Shown: piece after piece, positions 34,485-41,953 of the stretch
Position numbering within the stretch: the first letter of the stretch is position 1
How the letters are laid out: the number at the start of each line of letters is the position of its first letter
From: CAZWDO01 sp964632485 [NCBI: uncultured bacterium]
GTDB taxonomy: Bacteria > JAGOEH01
Length of the DNA stretch: 45,881 bases
Assembly (NCBI GenBank): GCA_964632485.1
Contig: CAZWDO010000015.1
Location: forward strand, 7,920 to 53,800
Reading direction: 5' to 3'
Notes under the pieces: model-generated
Told to the model about the DNA's origin: nothing
Seen by the model: only the letters and a program-made list of their open reading frames with translations
Databases searched by the model: none
Program-made: the position numbers and the translations under genes

Positions 34485-36248
34485 TCAGATCGAATTAATG
34501 TGCTTCATAAATTCATCTTCAAGTAGTTTGATTTTATTCTTACCCTGAATGATCAGTTCGTCAATGGTTGAAATGGGTGGCAGCATTGTTCCGAAATAAA
34601 ATTTAATTTTGGGCTCGGTACCCGATGGTCTGGCGGAAATTTTGCTGCCGTCTTCTAAAACAAAAGTCAGAACGTTGCTTTGAGGTTGAGGTAAGGAGAA
34701 CTGATCGCCGGTTACTAAGTTTTTTCCTGATTGAAGCAAATAATCCCGAATTTCCACCACTTTTGAAGAACCGATATGGCGCGGAGAATGCTGACGAAGA
34801 GCGTCCATGATCAATTTGATTTTCTCCTGGCCTTCTACACCTTTCATATTGACATTGATCAGAGATTCCGTATGATAGCCAAATGTTAAATAGAGCTGAA
34901 CCATGACGTCATAAAGAGTCTTTCCCAGTTTTTTGTAGTAAGCGCACATTTCACTGATCAGCGCGCAGGCAAGGACGGCATCTTTATCGCGTACAAAAGT
35001 TCCCGCCAGGTAACCATAGCTTTCTTCAGAACCGAACACAAATTGTTTCCGATTATCCAATTCAGTTTCAAAAAGCCGCATTTGTTCGGCAATATATTTA
35101 AATCCGGTTAAAACTTCGACACATTCAGCTTTATACCGATCGGCAATTCGATTTTGCAAATCCGAAGTAACAATCGTTTTTATTAGAACCGGGTTCGGTG
35201 GGAGTTTATGGCTTGCTTCCAGGGATTCAAACAGGTAATATGCTAACAACGCGCTAGTCTGATTCCCATTAAAATAATAATAACGATCCAAGTGGCGCGC
35301 GACGACGGCCATCCGGTCACTATCGGGATCGGTAGCCAGAATCAGATCGGCCTCATGAAGGTGAGCAAGCTTCTCCGCATATTCAAAGGCCTCCGGGTTT
35401 TCTGGATTGGGAGATTTAACGGTAGAAAATTCAGGATCATACACACATTGTTCTTTAACGGGGATGATATGGTTAAATCCGCGTTCTGTTAATGCCCGGA
35501 TGACGTAACGATATCCGGCCCCGTGCAGGGGAGTATAGACAATTTTAATATTCGGGTCAAAATCGTCACGGAAGCGCAATTTGTTAAGATTATCATAATA
35601 GGTTTCTACAAGATTATCGCTGATAAACTCTACTTTTTGGGCTTGTAAGGCATCTTCCCAGGCGATATGTTTAATATTCGAAAAATCATTAATCGCATTG
35701 ACCTGGTCAATAATGCCATCATCATGAGGCGCAACGACCTGTCCGCCATCATCCCAATAGACCTTGTAGCCGTTGTATTGGGGAGGATTATGGCTGGCAG
35801 TTACCATAATTCCAGCCTGGGCGCGCAATTCCTGTACGGCAAAGCTTAATAGGGGAGTGGGAGCCAGTTCCGGGAATAGAAATGCGCGAATTCCATTGGC
35901 GGCAAGGACTCCCGCCGCTTCCCGGGCAAATTCAGGACTGAAATGACGATTGTCATAAGAAATAGCAACCCGCGGTTCTTCCATAGAGGGGAATTGCTGG
36001 TTAATATAATTGGCCAGCCCCTGGGTCGCTCGTCGGACAACATACGGATTCATCCGATTGGTACCCGCGCCAATAATTCCTCTTAATCCTCCGGTGCCAA
36101 ATTCTAAATCCTGGTAAAATCGTTCGGTCAGTTCCTTCGAATTATTATCGTCCAATAATGATTGTATTTCTTTTTGGGTTTGTGGGTCAAAATAGCGATC
36201 CGTTGCCCAATACTGCGCTCGTAGTATGATTTCATCAAAATTCAGCAT
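34485..36248 (-). CDS. pgcA: Phosphoglucomutase / phospho-sugar mutase
   Basis: 587 aa, the size of the PgcA/PMM2-like long mutases. Active-site Ser152 in MVTASHNPPQYNG, metal-binding DPDSDR (Asp307, Asp309, Asp311), sugar loop GSEESYGY (~408) and phosphate-binding RPSGTEPKIKFY (~553) are complete. Interconverts glucose-1- and glucose-6-phosphate, probably for polysaccharide precursors. AAAAGGAG precedes the ATG. It follows the rhomboid gene by 14 bp. Confidence 0.92.
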   Translation of the reverse strand: MLNFDEIILRAQYWATDRYFDPQTQKEIQSLLDDNNSKELTERFYQDLEFGTGGLRGIIGAGTNRMNPYVVRRATQGLANYINQQFPSMEEPRVAISYDNRHFSPEFAREAAGVLAANGIRAFLFPELAPTPLLSFAVQELRAQAGIMVTASHNPPQYNGYKVYWDDGGQVVAPHDDGIIDQVNAINDFSNIKHIAWEDALQAQKVEFISDNLVETYYDNLNKLRFRDDFDPNIKIVYTPLHGAGYRYVIRALTERGFNHIIPVKEQCVYDPEFSTVKSPNPENPEAFEYAEKLAHLHEADLILATDPDSDRMAVVARHLDRYYYFNGNQTSALLAYYLFESLEASHKLPPNPVLIKTIVTSDLQNRIADRYKAECVEVLTGFKYIAEQMRLFETELDNRKQFVFGSEESYGYLAGTFVRDKDAVLACALISEMCAYYKKLGKTLYDVMVQLYLTFGYHTESLINVNMKGVEGQEKIKLIMDALRQHSPRHIGSSKVVEIRDYLLQSGKNLVTGDQFSLPQPQSNVLTFVLEDGSKISARPSGTEPKIKFYFGTMLPPISTIDELIIQGKNKIKLLEDEFMKHINSI

Positions 36249-36262
36249 GACTATAACTCCTT

Positions 36263-37078
36263 TTAAGTATTTTTCTTTTTTAATAAGACCGAAGCTTTTT
36301 CCAATACTCTCTTCTCATTGCGTGTCAAGCTATCTATCCCTTTTTCATTGATTTTATCCAATATTAAATCTACTTGCTCCTTAGTCTCTTTTAATTCACG
36401 AACCCGTTTTTCATGTTGAATTTTGAGTTTCCGCGTACGGTAGGCCTTAAACAGTTCTTTGAGTCGAAGATGATTGATACGCAGATTTTGCTTTTTTAAA
36501 TAGACAAAAGCGATAATGATTCCACCCAAATGCGCAAAATGCGCAATACCATCGGAATTATAGCCAATACCCATAAAAAATTCGATGACTACGTAAAACA
36601 TGGCGAGATATTTAGCCTTTACCGGCATAATACCATAGATATATAGATAGCGGTTAGGGAAAGTAATTGCATAAGCCGTCAACAAGCCCATAATCGCTCC
36701 GGATGCGCCAATGGTGGGAACCGTCGAGTTTAAGCCCGTGATCCAGGTAAAAATTCCAGCTCCGATCCCCGTGATAAAATAAAATTTGATAAATTCGCGC
36801 GGACCCCATAGAAATTCCAATTCACGCCCAAAAATCCATAAGGCGAACATATTGAAAAATAGATGCATAAAATCTCCATGGAGAAATATATAAGTAACTA
36901 ATTGCCATATCATTAACCGCGAAAATACATATGCGGGAATTAATCCGAACAATGATTCTATCGGTGATCCAAAATAACGGGCCGCCAATTGAAAAAGGAA
37001 AATTCCGCCTGTAATGGCTAAAATTTTTTCAACCGTATGCTCAAGTTGAAACTGATACCATGGTTTTGTCTGATACAT
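36263..37078 (-). CDS. Rhomboid family intramembrane serine protease
   Basis: 271 aa, six transmembrane segments and a charged C-terminal tail (~195-270) that may be a coiled coil. GASGAIMG with nucleophile Ser126 and HFAHLGG with His183 form the dyad; HxxxN in the HLFFNMF segment (~72-78) is also present. Cleaves substrates within the membrane; targets unknown. The start lies directly under a promoter without a Shine-Dalgarno. First gene of the leftward group to the lipoprotein. Confidence 0.93.
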   Translation of the reverse strand: MYQTKPWYQFQLEHTVEKILAITGGIFLFQLAARYFGSPIESLFGLIPAYVFSRLMIWQLVTYIFLHGDFMHLFFNMFALWIFGRELEFLWGPREFIKFYFITGIGAGIFTWITGLNSTVPTIGASGAIMGLLTAYAITFPNRYLYIYGIMPVKAKYLAMFYVVIEFFMGIGYNSDGIAHFAHLGGIIIAFVYLKKQNLRINHLRLKELFKAYRTRKLKIQHEKRVRELKETKEQVDLILDKINEKGIDSLTRNEKRVLEKASVLLKKKNT

Positions 37079-37085
37079 AGTTTAT

Positions 37086-37114
37086 AAAATAAGATAAAAT
37101 ATCCCTATTGTCAA
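37086..37114 (-). promoter_or_regulatory. Promoter of the rhomboid operon, near-leaderless
   Basis: On the minus strand TTGACA (37114-37109), 17-bp spacer, TATTTT (37091-37086). The predicted +1 is 37079, one base before the ATG at 37078. Confidence 0.5.
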
Positions 37115-37134
37115 TATTTTTTTATAAATATTCA

Positions 37135-37164
37135 TTGATTTTTAGCCGTATTCATTATTATATT
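37135..37164 (+). promoter_or_regulatory. Candidate promoter of the glycosyltransferase
   Basis: TTGATT (37135-37140), 18-bp spacer, TATATT (37159-37164). Predicted +1 near 37171, giving a ~100-nt leader before 37275. Confidence 0.35.
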
Positions 37165-37274
37165 AGAAACCAACGTAAGTTTGATTTTAAATATACAGAT
37201 AAAATCTGAACGGAAATTTTATCTGAATATTTAATGAGAAGTAGTCTGAAAACTAAAAATGGGAGCAATAATAT

Positions 37275-38519
37275 ATGTTGCCTATTGCGCTTAGCTCTGA
37301 ACATAAAATGAAATGGCTAATCTATGTATGCTATCACTTTCCAAAGATATCGGAAACTTTTATACTGGAAGAATTGCGCCATTTATCTCACTGTTACTTA
37401 TTAGCGGTTGTAGCGCTTAATAATCCCCGCGAAAATGGAATTGAAACCCCTCCCTATTTACAGCAGATTTTTTATTTTGAGAATACATTTCGAACAAAAA
37501 AGGGGTATCAGCATTTAGTTCAAGCGATTTTATGGTTCCTAATCCGGCGTCCAATCCGTCTTCTTGAAGCATGGGCGTTACTACCGGACTGCAAACAATG
37601 GACTCTTTATCTTGCTGGAATACTTTTTGCATTTAAGTACCGTTCAATCTCACCGATGCATATTCATGCGACATTTTCCGCTGAAAGCGCCACAATGGCT
37701 GCGATAATGGCAAAACTTCTCAATCAATCATATTCGGTGACAGACCAGGCCCAGGATTATATCGCTAAAATGACTGGAATCTATGCTCATTTAAAGCAAA
37801 GCTCTTTATTTTTTACCAGTTGTCTTTATACTAAAAAACAATTACTCAAACAAAATCCTTATATCCCCTCAGAGAAAATCAAAATTGTATATTCCGGAAT
37901 CGATCCTGATCGGTTTCAACCCTCAGCGGAGTTGAACCCCGACAATCGATATCGATTAATTACAGTGACCCGTTTTATTGATACAAAAGGGTTACCTGAT
38001 ATTTTCCATGCGCTGGCCCTAATTATAAAAGATTATCCCTTTATTCAATATGATCTTATCGGTAGTGGCCCACTTCAATCTGCACTTTATCGTCTGGCTG
38101 TTAATCTTCAGATCAATGACTTGATTCATTGGCGGAATGTTATTCCCAATCAGCAATTACCAGACTATTATCGACAAGCGTCAATATTTATCTTACCCTG
38201 TGTAATTACACCGCGTTTGGTAGAGGATAGCCTTCCCTTGGTGATCGGAGAGGCCATGGCTGCTGAGTTGGTTGTTATCACAACACCGGTCGGAGGGATC
38301 CATGAATTGGTAAAACACAATTACAATGGAATTATCGTAAAACCGCGATCACCGCAAATGATTGCCTCCGCCATCCGACATATCTTTGAAGAAACCGAAT
38401 TTTATCGTCCTATTCGAATCAATGCGCGTACGTCAGTGATAAAATATTACAATTCCAAATTGGAAAAATTAAAATTAGTCGGTTTATACCGGCAATATGA
38501 AAAAAAATTATTTATATGA
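37275..38519 (+). CDS. Glycosyltransferase family 4
   Basis: 414 aa with a GT-B fold. The C-terminal half has the GT4 pattern: VTRFIDTKGLPDIFHAL, YDLIGSGPLQSALYRLA, LPDYYRQASIFILPC, the EX7E-like EDSLPLVIGEAMA and VGGIHELVKHNYNG. Retaining transferase for lipid- or polysaccharide-linked sugars in the cytoplasm. ATG 37275 has GGGAG 9 nt upstream; a second ATG at 37308 starts nearer the conserved part. It stands apart from the right-hand polysaccharide genes but fits the same pathway. Confidence 0.9.
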   Translation: MLPIALSSEHKMKWLIYVCYHFPKISETFILEELRHLSHCYLLAVVALNNPRENGIETPPYLQQIFYFENTFRTKKGYQHLVQAILWFLIRRPIRLLEAWALLPDCKQWTLYLAGILFAFKYRSISPMHIHATFSAESATMAAIMAKLLNQSYSVTDQAQDYIAKMTGIYAHLKQSSLFFTSCLYTKKQLLKQNPYIPSEKIKIVYSGIDPDRFQPSAELNPDNRYRLITVTRFIDTKGLPDIFHALALIIKDYPFIQYDLIGSGPLQSALYRLAVNLQINDLIHWRNVIPNQQLPDYYRQASIFILPCVITPRLVEDSLPLVIGEAMAAELVVITTPVGGIHELVKHNYNGIIVKPRSPQMIASAIRHIFEETEFYRPIRINARTSVIKYYNSKLEKLKLVGLYRQYEKKLFI

Positions 38520-38692
38520 TAGTGTCAATATTTAAGATATGCGTCAATTGACTTAATATTTGGCATACAAATTTTTTCTTTAAATCAAATTATACTCAAT
38601 ATCAAATCTAAATTTAAAAAAGGCAGATTATAACCCATTGGTATTTAAGGGTTAAAAAAAAATATTCCACTAATTAAAATAATATGATATGT
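38520..38692. other. Non-coding region upstream of the candidate sRNA
   Basis: Contains the palindrome GTCAATTGAC (38543-38552) and an inverted repeat TAACCC-N12-GGGTTA (38631-38654), centred about 78 bp before the predicted sRNA start, the usual distance for a sigma-54 activator site. No gene seen. Confidence 0.4.
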
Positions 38693-38709
38693 TTGGCACG
38701 GAAGATGCA
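38693..38709 (+). promoter_or_regulatory. Sigma-54-type promoter
   Basis: TTGGCACG-N4-ATGCA: the -24 GG (38695-38696) and -12 GC (38707-38708) have exact spacing, and only one base differs from the TTGGCACG-N4-TTGCA consensus. Predicted +1 is G38720. An overlapping vegetative reading (TTGGCA, 16-bp spacer, TATAAG 38715-38720) is weaker. Confidence 0.6.
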
Positions 38710-38719
38710 ACTATTATAA

Positions 38720-38832
38720 GTACCCCTTTATAAAGATAAGATCGCGGGAGACCGCGAATCTTATCGACTCCCAACCCATTTTGCTTCAAAACCTCCAAAA
38801 AGACTGGGGCCCCCCAGGGTCCCAGTCTTTTT
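38720..38832 (+). ncRNA. Candidate sigma-54-dependent small regulatory RNA, ~113 nt
   Basis: Three parts. First, a 13-bp hairpin, GATAAGATCGCGG-GAGA-CCGCG(A)ATCTTATC (38735-38765), with one bulged A and a GNRA-type loop. Second, a 31-nt single-stranded, C-rich linker (38766-38796) with CTCCC (38768-38772) and ACCTCC (38791-38796), complementary to Shine-Dalgarno sequences. Third, a 12-bp terminator hairpin with T5. A promoter precedes it with no coding frame in between. This is the standard layout of an RNA that blocks ribosome binding. No match to a known RNA family was recognised. Confidence 0.55.
38797..38832. terminator. Strong bidirectional intrinsic terminator
   Basis: AAAAAGACTGGG (38797-38808) and CCCAGTCTTTTT (38821-38832) pair perfectly over 12 bp around a 12-nt loop; T-tracts face both ways. 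It ends the candidate sRNA and can also stop the convergent esterase transcript. Confidence 0.85.
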
Positions 38833-38947
38833 ATTTTGGTTTTCCAGTAAATCAATGATAATCAACGCTCAAAAATTTAATGTCAATTAATTTTCCAACC
38901 TTGTATTTATTGAAGTAGATTATAAATTTATAACACGACGGCAACCA

Positions 38948-40465
38948 TTATTTCAAAAATTTTCCAATATGCGGCAATGCCTGAATCCATTCGGCGTGAT
39001 GATGGCCGCCGGGATAGATATAGTACCGATGAGAAATAGAACGGGCAATCAACAGTCGATGAAATTCATCAACAACCGGTAATAATCCCAGTTCATCGTT
39101 TTGGCCTACTCCCAACCAGATTGACGGGATAGATTTGATAACAGATTGATTTACAATAGTAAATGGGTTTTTGTCGCCGATTGGGGCGTTCAATACACCC
39201 GCAATTGATATAATACCTTTGAACAAACCCGGATAGCGAAGCCCTATGCTCATGGCGGCTAAGCCTCCCAGAGAATAGCCCATAATCCACCGAATCGGCG
39301 CATCTCCTGCCAGGCGCGCAAGTTTTTTTTCAGCGATGGGGATTAATTCTCGGATAAACGAGGCTTCATAATCAATTCCAGTCGCCGTATTCTTCATATA
39401 AGCGGAACCCGGACTGCCGGCTACGGCAATCATAATGAATTTTGGGAGATTACCCTGCCGTATAAGAGTGTCGTAAACGTTTGGCAAATTGCCCTGAACA
39501 AACATCCTGTGGCTTTCGCTACCGCCCCCGAAGGCATAAATAATCGGAAGGGGCGTTGAACAAGTTGCAAAATTTTCGGGTAAATATACTCCATAGGGGC
39601 GGAATTCACCGACGATCGGAGAAAAGTAGGTGTCTGTATAGCAGCGGGCCTGGTCACCTGTCCAGGAATGTCCCTCAAAAAAGAACGAATCAGGGTAAAC
39701 ATAGTATTCCCCTGTCTTTTTATCTTTTAATCTCAAATTGACCAGATAAGCGGTCCGATTATCCTGATACTCTTTTTGCGCTACAATTTCGGCATTTTCA
39801 ATATCACTATTTGGATAAAAAACAGCCTGATACGATGAATGATTTAATATTTTCCGGTTATATCCTTTTTGGAAAAAAGTGGTATTAATTGATTGTGAAT
39901 TGGAGTATTGTGGTCCTTTAATCGCCGATTCAATCCAAAGACGAGATAAGGGTGAAATATTAGGCGCGAATCGCCATTTTTCATTTTTAAAAAATAATGA
40001 TGCGCTATAAAGCTCCGGAATATTATCCGGTAAGCCAATCTGGCCCTGGCGAGTATCTATCACCCACTGGATTCGGTGAACTGTTCCTATTGTCCGCCCG
40101 GGGGGTATGATAAAAAAAAAATCAACCCAGTTTTCAGGTTTCCATCCATTGGTTTTGCTACCCGCGCTACCGATTAATTCATTATCCCAATAGATGGATG
40201 CGATATCATAAATACGGCCTATTTTTAGAATTAACCACTCATTTTGTAAATAATTAGGTAATTTAACTTCATAATTCACTTTAATGTTTCTTAGATTTTT
40301 ATATAATATTCTTGAAGATTTATCATTGACATAAAACTGTTTTATCTGATTATGTCCGATATCTATTTGATATGTACCGGTTAAAACTATTTGTGATATC
40401 GGTTGGCTATAAATTTGAGTGACAAAGAGGGCTAAAATGAGTAGTGAAGTGGTGAATCGAAGCAT
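38948..40465 (-). CDS. Secreted esterase (alpha/beta hydrolase, esterase D-like) with N-terminal beta domain
   Basis: 505 aa with a signal peptide (~1-20, ending IYS-QP). Residues ~20-240 are a beta-rich region of the carbohydrate-binding jelly-roll type (LKIGRIYDIASIYWDNELIG resembles a galactose-binding-like domain). Residues ~280-505 form an alpha/beta hydrolase: nucleophile Ser398 in GYSLGG, Asp457 in GQNDE and His488-490 in GGHHHAEW. Such enzymes remove acyl groups from carbohydrates or lipids. AAAGGAAG precedes the ATG and a promoter with a 144-nt leader lies upstream. Single-gene unit. Confidence 0.87.
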   Translation of the reverse strand: MLRFTTSLLILALFVTQIYSQPISQIVLTGTYQIDIGHNQIKQFYVNDKSSRILYKNLRNIKVNYEVKLPNYLQNEWLILKIGRIYDIASIYWDNELIGSAGSKTNGWKPENWVDFFFIIPPGRTIGTVHRIQWVIDTRQGQIGLPDNIPELYSASLFFKNEKWRFAPNISPLSRLWIESAIKGPQYSNSQSINTTFFQKGYNRKILNHSSYQAVFYPNSDIENAEIVAQKEYQDNRTAYLVNLRLKDKKTGEYYVYPDSFFFEGHSWTGDQARCYTDTYFSPIVGEFRPYGVYLPENFATCSTPLPIIYAFGGGSESHRMFVQGNLPNVYDTLIRQGNLPKFIMIAVAGSPGSAYMKNTATGIDYEASFIRELIPIAEKKLARLAGDAPIRWIMGYSLGGLAAMSIGLRYPGLFKGIISIAGVLNAPIGDKNPFTIVNQSVIKSIPSIWLGVGQNDELGLLPVVDEFHRLLIARSISHRYYIYPGGHHHAEWIQALPHIGKFLK

Positions 40466-40503
40466 TTATCTTCCTTTGTGGGGTTCTGATTTGCGGATAA
40501 TGG

Positions 40504-40532
40504 ATTCAATGCTGGATCGCTCCATATTGAAT
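40504..40532 (-). other. Hairpin in the esterase 5' leader
   Basis: Outer arms ATTCAAT and ATTGAAT (7 bp) enclose TGGA-GCGA-TCCA with a GNRA-type loop and a small internal loop. It lies ~40-65 nt before the esterase start codon. Confidence 0.35.
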
Positions 40533-40616
40533 TTGTGTGAAACGCATTTGGGATTGTTTTAAGTAGATCAAAAAAATCCCGGAACAGTTTCTATTTAGAG
40601 TATAAGGACCAAAACC

Positions 40617-40646
40617 AATATAAACATAACTATTAAAAAATGTCAA
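40617..40646 (-). promoter_or_regulatory. Promoter of the esterase gene
   Basis: On the minus strand TTGACA (40646-40641), 18-bp spacer, TATATT (40622-40617). Predicted +1 near 40610. Confidence 0.5.
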
Positions 40647-40684
40647 GCAATAATATTGGGGAATGAAAAATTTTGATTTTTTTC

Positions 40685-40713
40685 TTGTCTTTATCAGGAA
40701 AAATGATTATTAT
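40685..40713 (+). promoter_or_regulatory. Promoter of the SpoIIE phosphatase operon
   Basis: TTGTCT (40685-40690), 17-bp spacer, TATTAT (40708-40713). Predicted +1 near 40720, with a 23-nt leader holding GAGGAGAGG. Confidence 0.5.
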
Positions 40714-40742
40714 ATAGCAGGTTAAAACAAGAGGAGAGGTAC

Positions 40743-41933
40743 ATGCGAAAAAAAGAGCTTGATCCGCGGCAATTTTATCGAAAGCTCGACCAGCTTTTTA
40801 TGAAAAAACCTGTGTCAGGAGAGAATCCCAATACCCTGATTCCGACGATGCGGTTTATATATGATAATTTAAAACCTTATTTTCCCATAATCAATATATA
40901 TTTATATGAGAAACGCGAGCAACGCTATATCCATATTGCTAAACTATTAAAACGGAAAAAGGATTTTTATTTCCCCGCAATTGAATCGGAACTAATTGAT
41001 AAATTCAAATTGACATTGGACAAAGTACATTATGCGAAAGATTTAGAAATGTCCAGTGAATCAAATTACGATCTGGTGTTTATTAAATTTGGTAATGAAA
41101 TCCATTATTTAATGATGTTGAAATTTGAAAGCAATCTGGCTAACTTTGAACAGCTCAATTATTTACTGAGCAGTTTTAAGTATTTTCTTAACCAGCACTT
41201 GCGGTTTTCTCTACTTGAGAGCAACTACCTGAAAGCGAGTGAAATTCAAAATTCCCTGATACCCAAAGCGATTCCCGAATTTAAAAATTTTGATATAGCT
41301 GCGCTCTTTATCCCGGCCGAAAACGTAGGAGGAGATGTCTATGATTTTATCCAGTTTGATGACGATTTAATGGGTATTACCATCGCCGACGCCAGCGGAC
41401 ATGGCTTGCCGGCAGCGCTCCAGGCCCGGGATGTGATTATTGGGATGCGTATGGGGTTTGAAAAGGAACATAAGCTCTGGGCGCTCATCAATAAACTGAA
41501 TAAAGTCATCTATCATACCAGTATTTCGAGCCGTTTCGTATCGCTTTTTTACGCGGAAATTGAAAAAGACGGATTAATGACCTATGTCAATGCCGGCCAT
41601 TGTAATCCAATCTATCTGCATAAAAAACTGGTAAAAGAGATGGACGTTGGTGGAATGGTACTCGGATGGACTGATCAGGCTTCCTATAAACGCGGTTATC
41701 AGTTTCTCGAGGTCAACAGTGTCCTGATATTTTATACTGATGGCTTGATTGAAACGCGTATCGGCAATGATGATGAATACGGTGTGAAACGTTTAATTGA
41801 AATCGTTAAAATGAATATGAAATATTCCAGTCGGGAAATTATGGACAAAATTGTCCAGGATGTTTCGGGTCTGAAGACACAACCGGAATGGGAAGATGAT
41901 GTATCGCTGATTATAATTAAACGGGTTCAATAG
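40743..41933 (+). CDS. PP2C-type (SpoIIE/RsbU family) serine phosphatase with N-terminal sensor region
   Basis: 396 aa. The N-terminus (~20-150) is a divergent GAF-like region; the phosphatase domain (~165-395) has metal-binding ENVGGDVYDF (Asp198), DASGHGLPAAL (Asp216), DGLIE and WEDDVSLI. Family members dephosphorylate anti-sigma-factor antagonists in partner-switching pathways; no antagonist or anti-sigma gene is seen here. It is followed 20 bp later by the phosphohexomutase and starts behind a strong GAGGAGAGG. Confidence 0.9.
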   Translation: MRKKELDPRQFYRKLDQLFMKKPVSGENPNTLIPTMRFIYDNLKPYFPIINIYLYEKREQRYIHIAKLLKRKKDFYFPAIESELIDKFKLTLDKVHYAKDLEMSSESNYDLVFIKFGNEIHYLMMLKFESNLANFEQLNYLLSSFKYFLNQHLRFSLLESNYLKASEIQNSLIPKAIPEFKNFDIAALFIPAENVGGDVYDFIQFDDDLMGITIADASGHGLPAALQARDVIIGMRMGFEKEHKLWALINKLNKVIYHTSISSRFVSLFYAEIEKDGLMTYVNAGHCNPIYLHKKLVKEMDVGGMVLGWTDQASYKRGYQFLEVNSVLIFYTDGLIETRIGNDDEYGVKRLIEIVKMNMKYSSREIMDKIVQDVSGLKTQPEWEDDVSLIIIKRVQ

Positions 41934-41953
41934 TATCTTGAAAGGATATAATA

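Noticed and set aside
36080-36110. TTTGGCAC on the minus strand as a second sigma-54 promoter
   Set aside because: It lies inside the phosphoglucomutase gene and lacks the -12 GC.
38670-38855. 61-codon leftward frame over the sRNA
   Set aside because: It crosses both hairpins and the terminator and has no ribosome site; likely a chance open frame.
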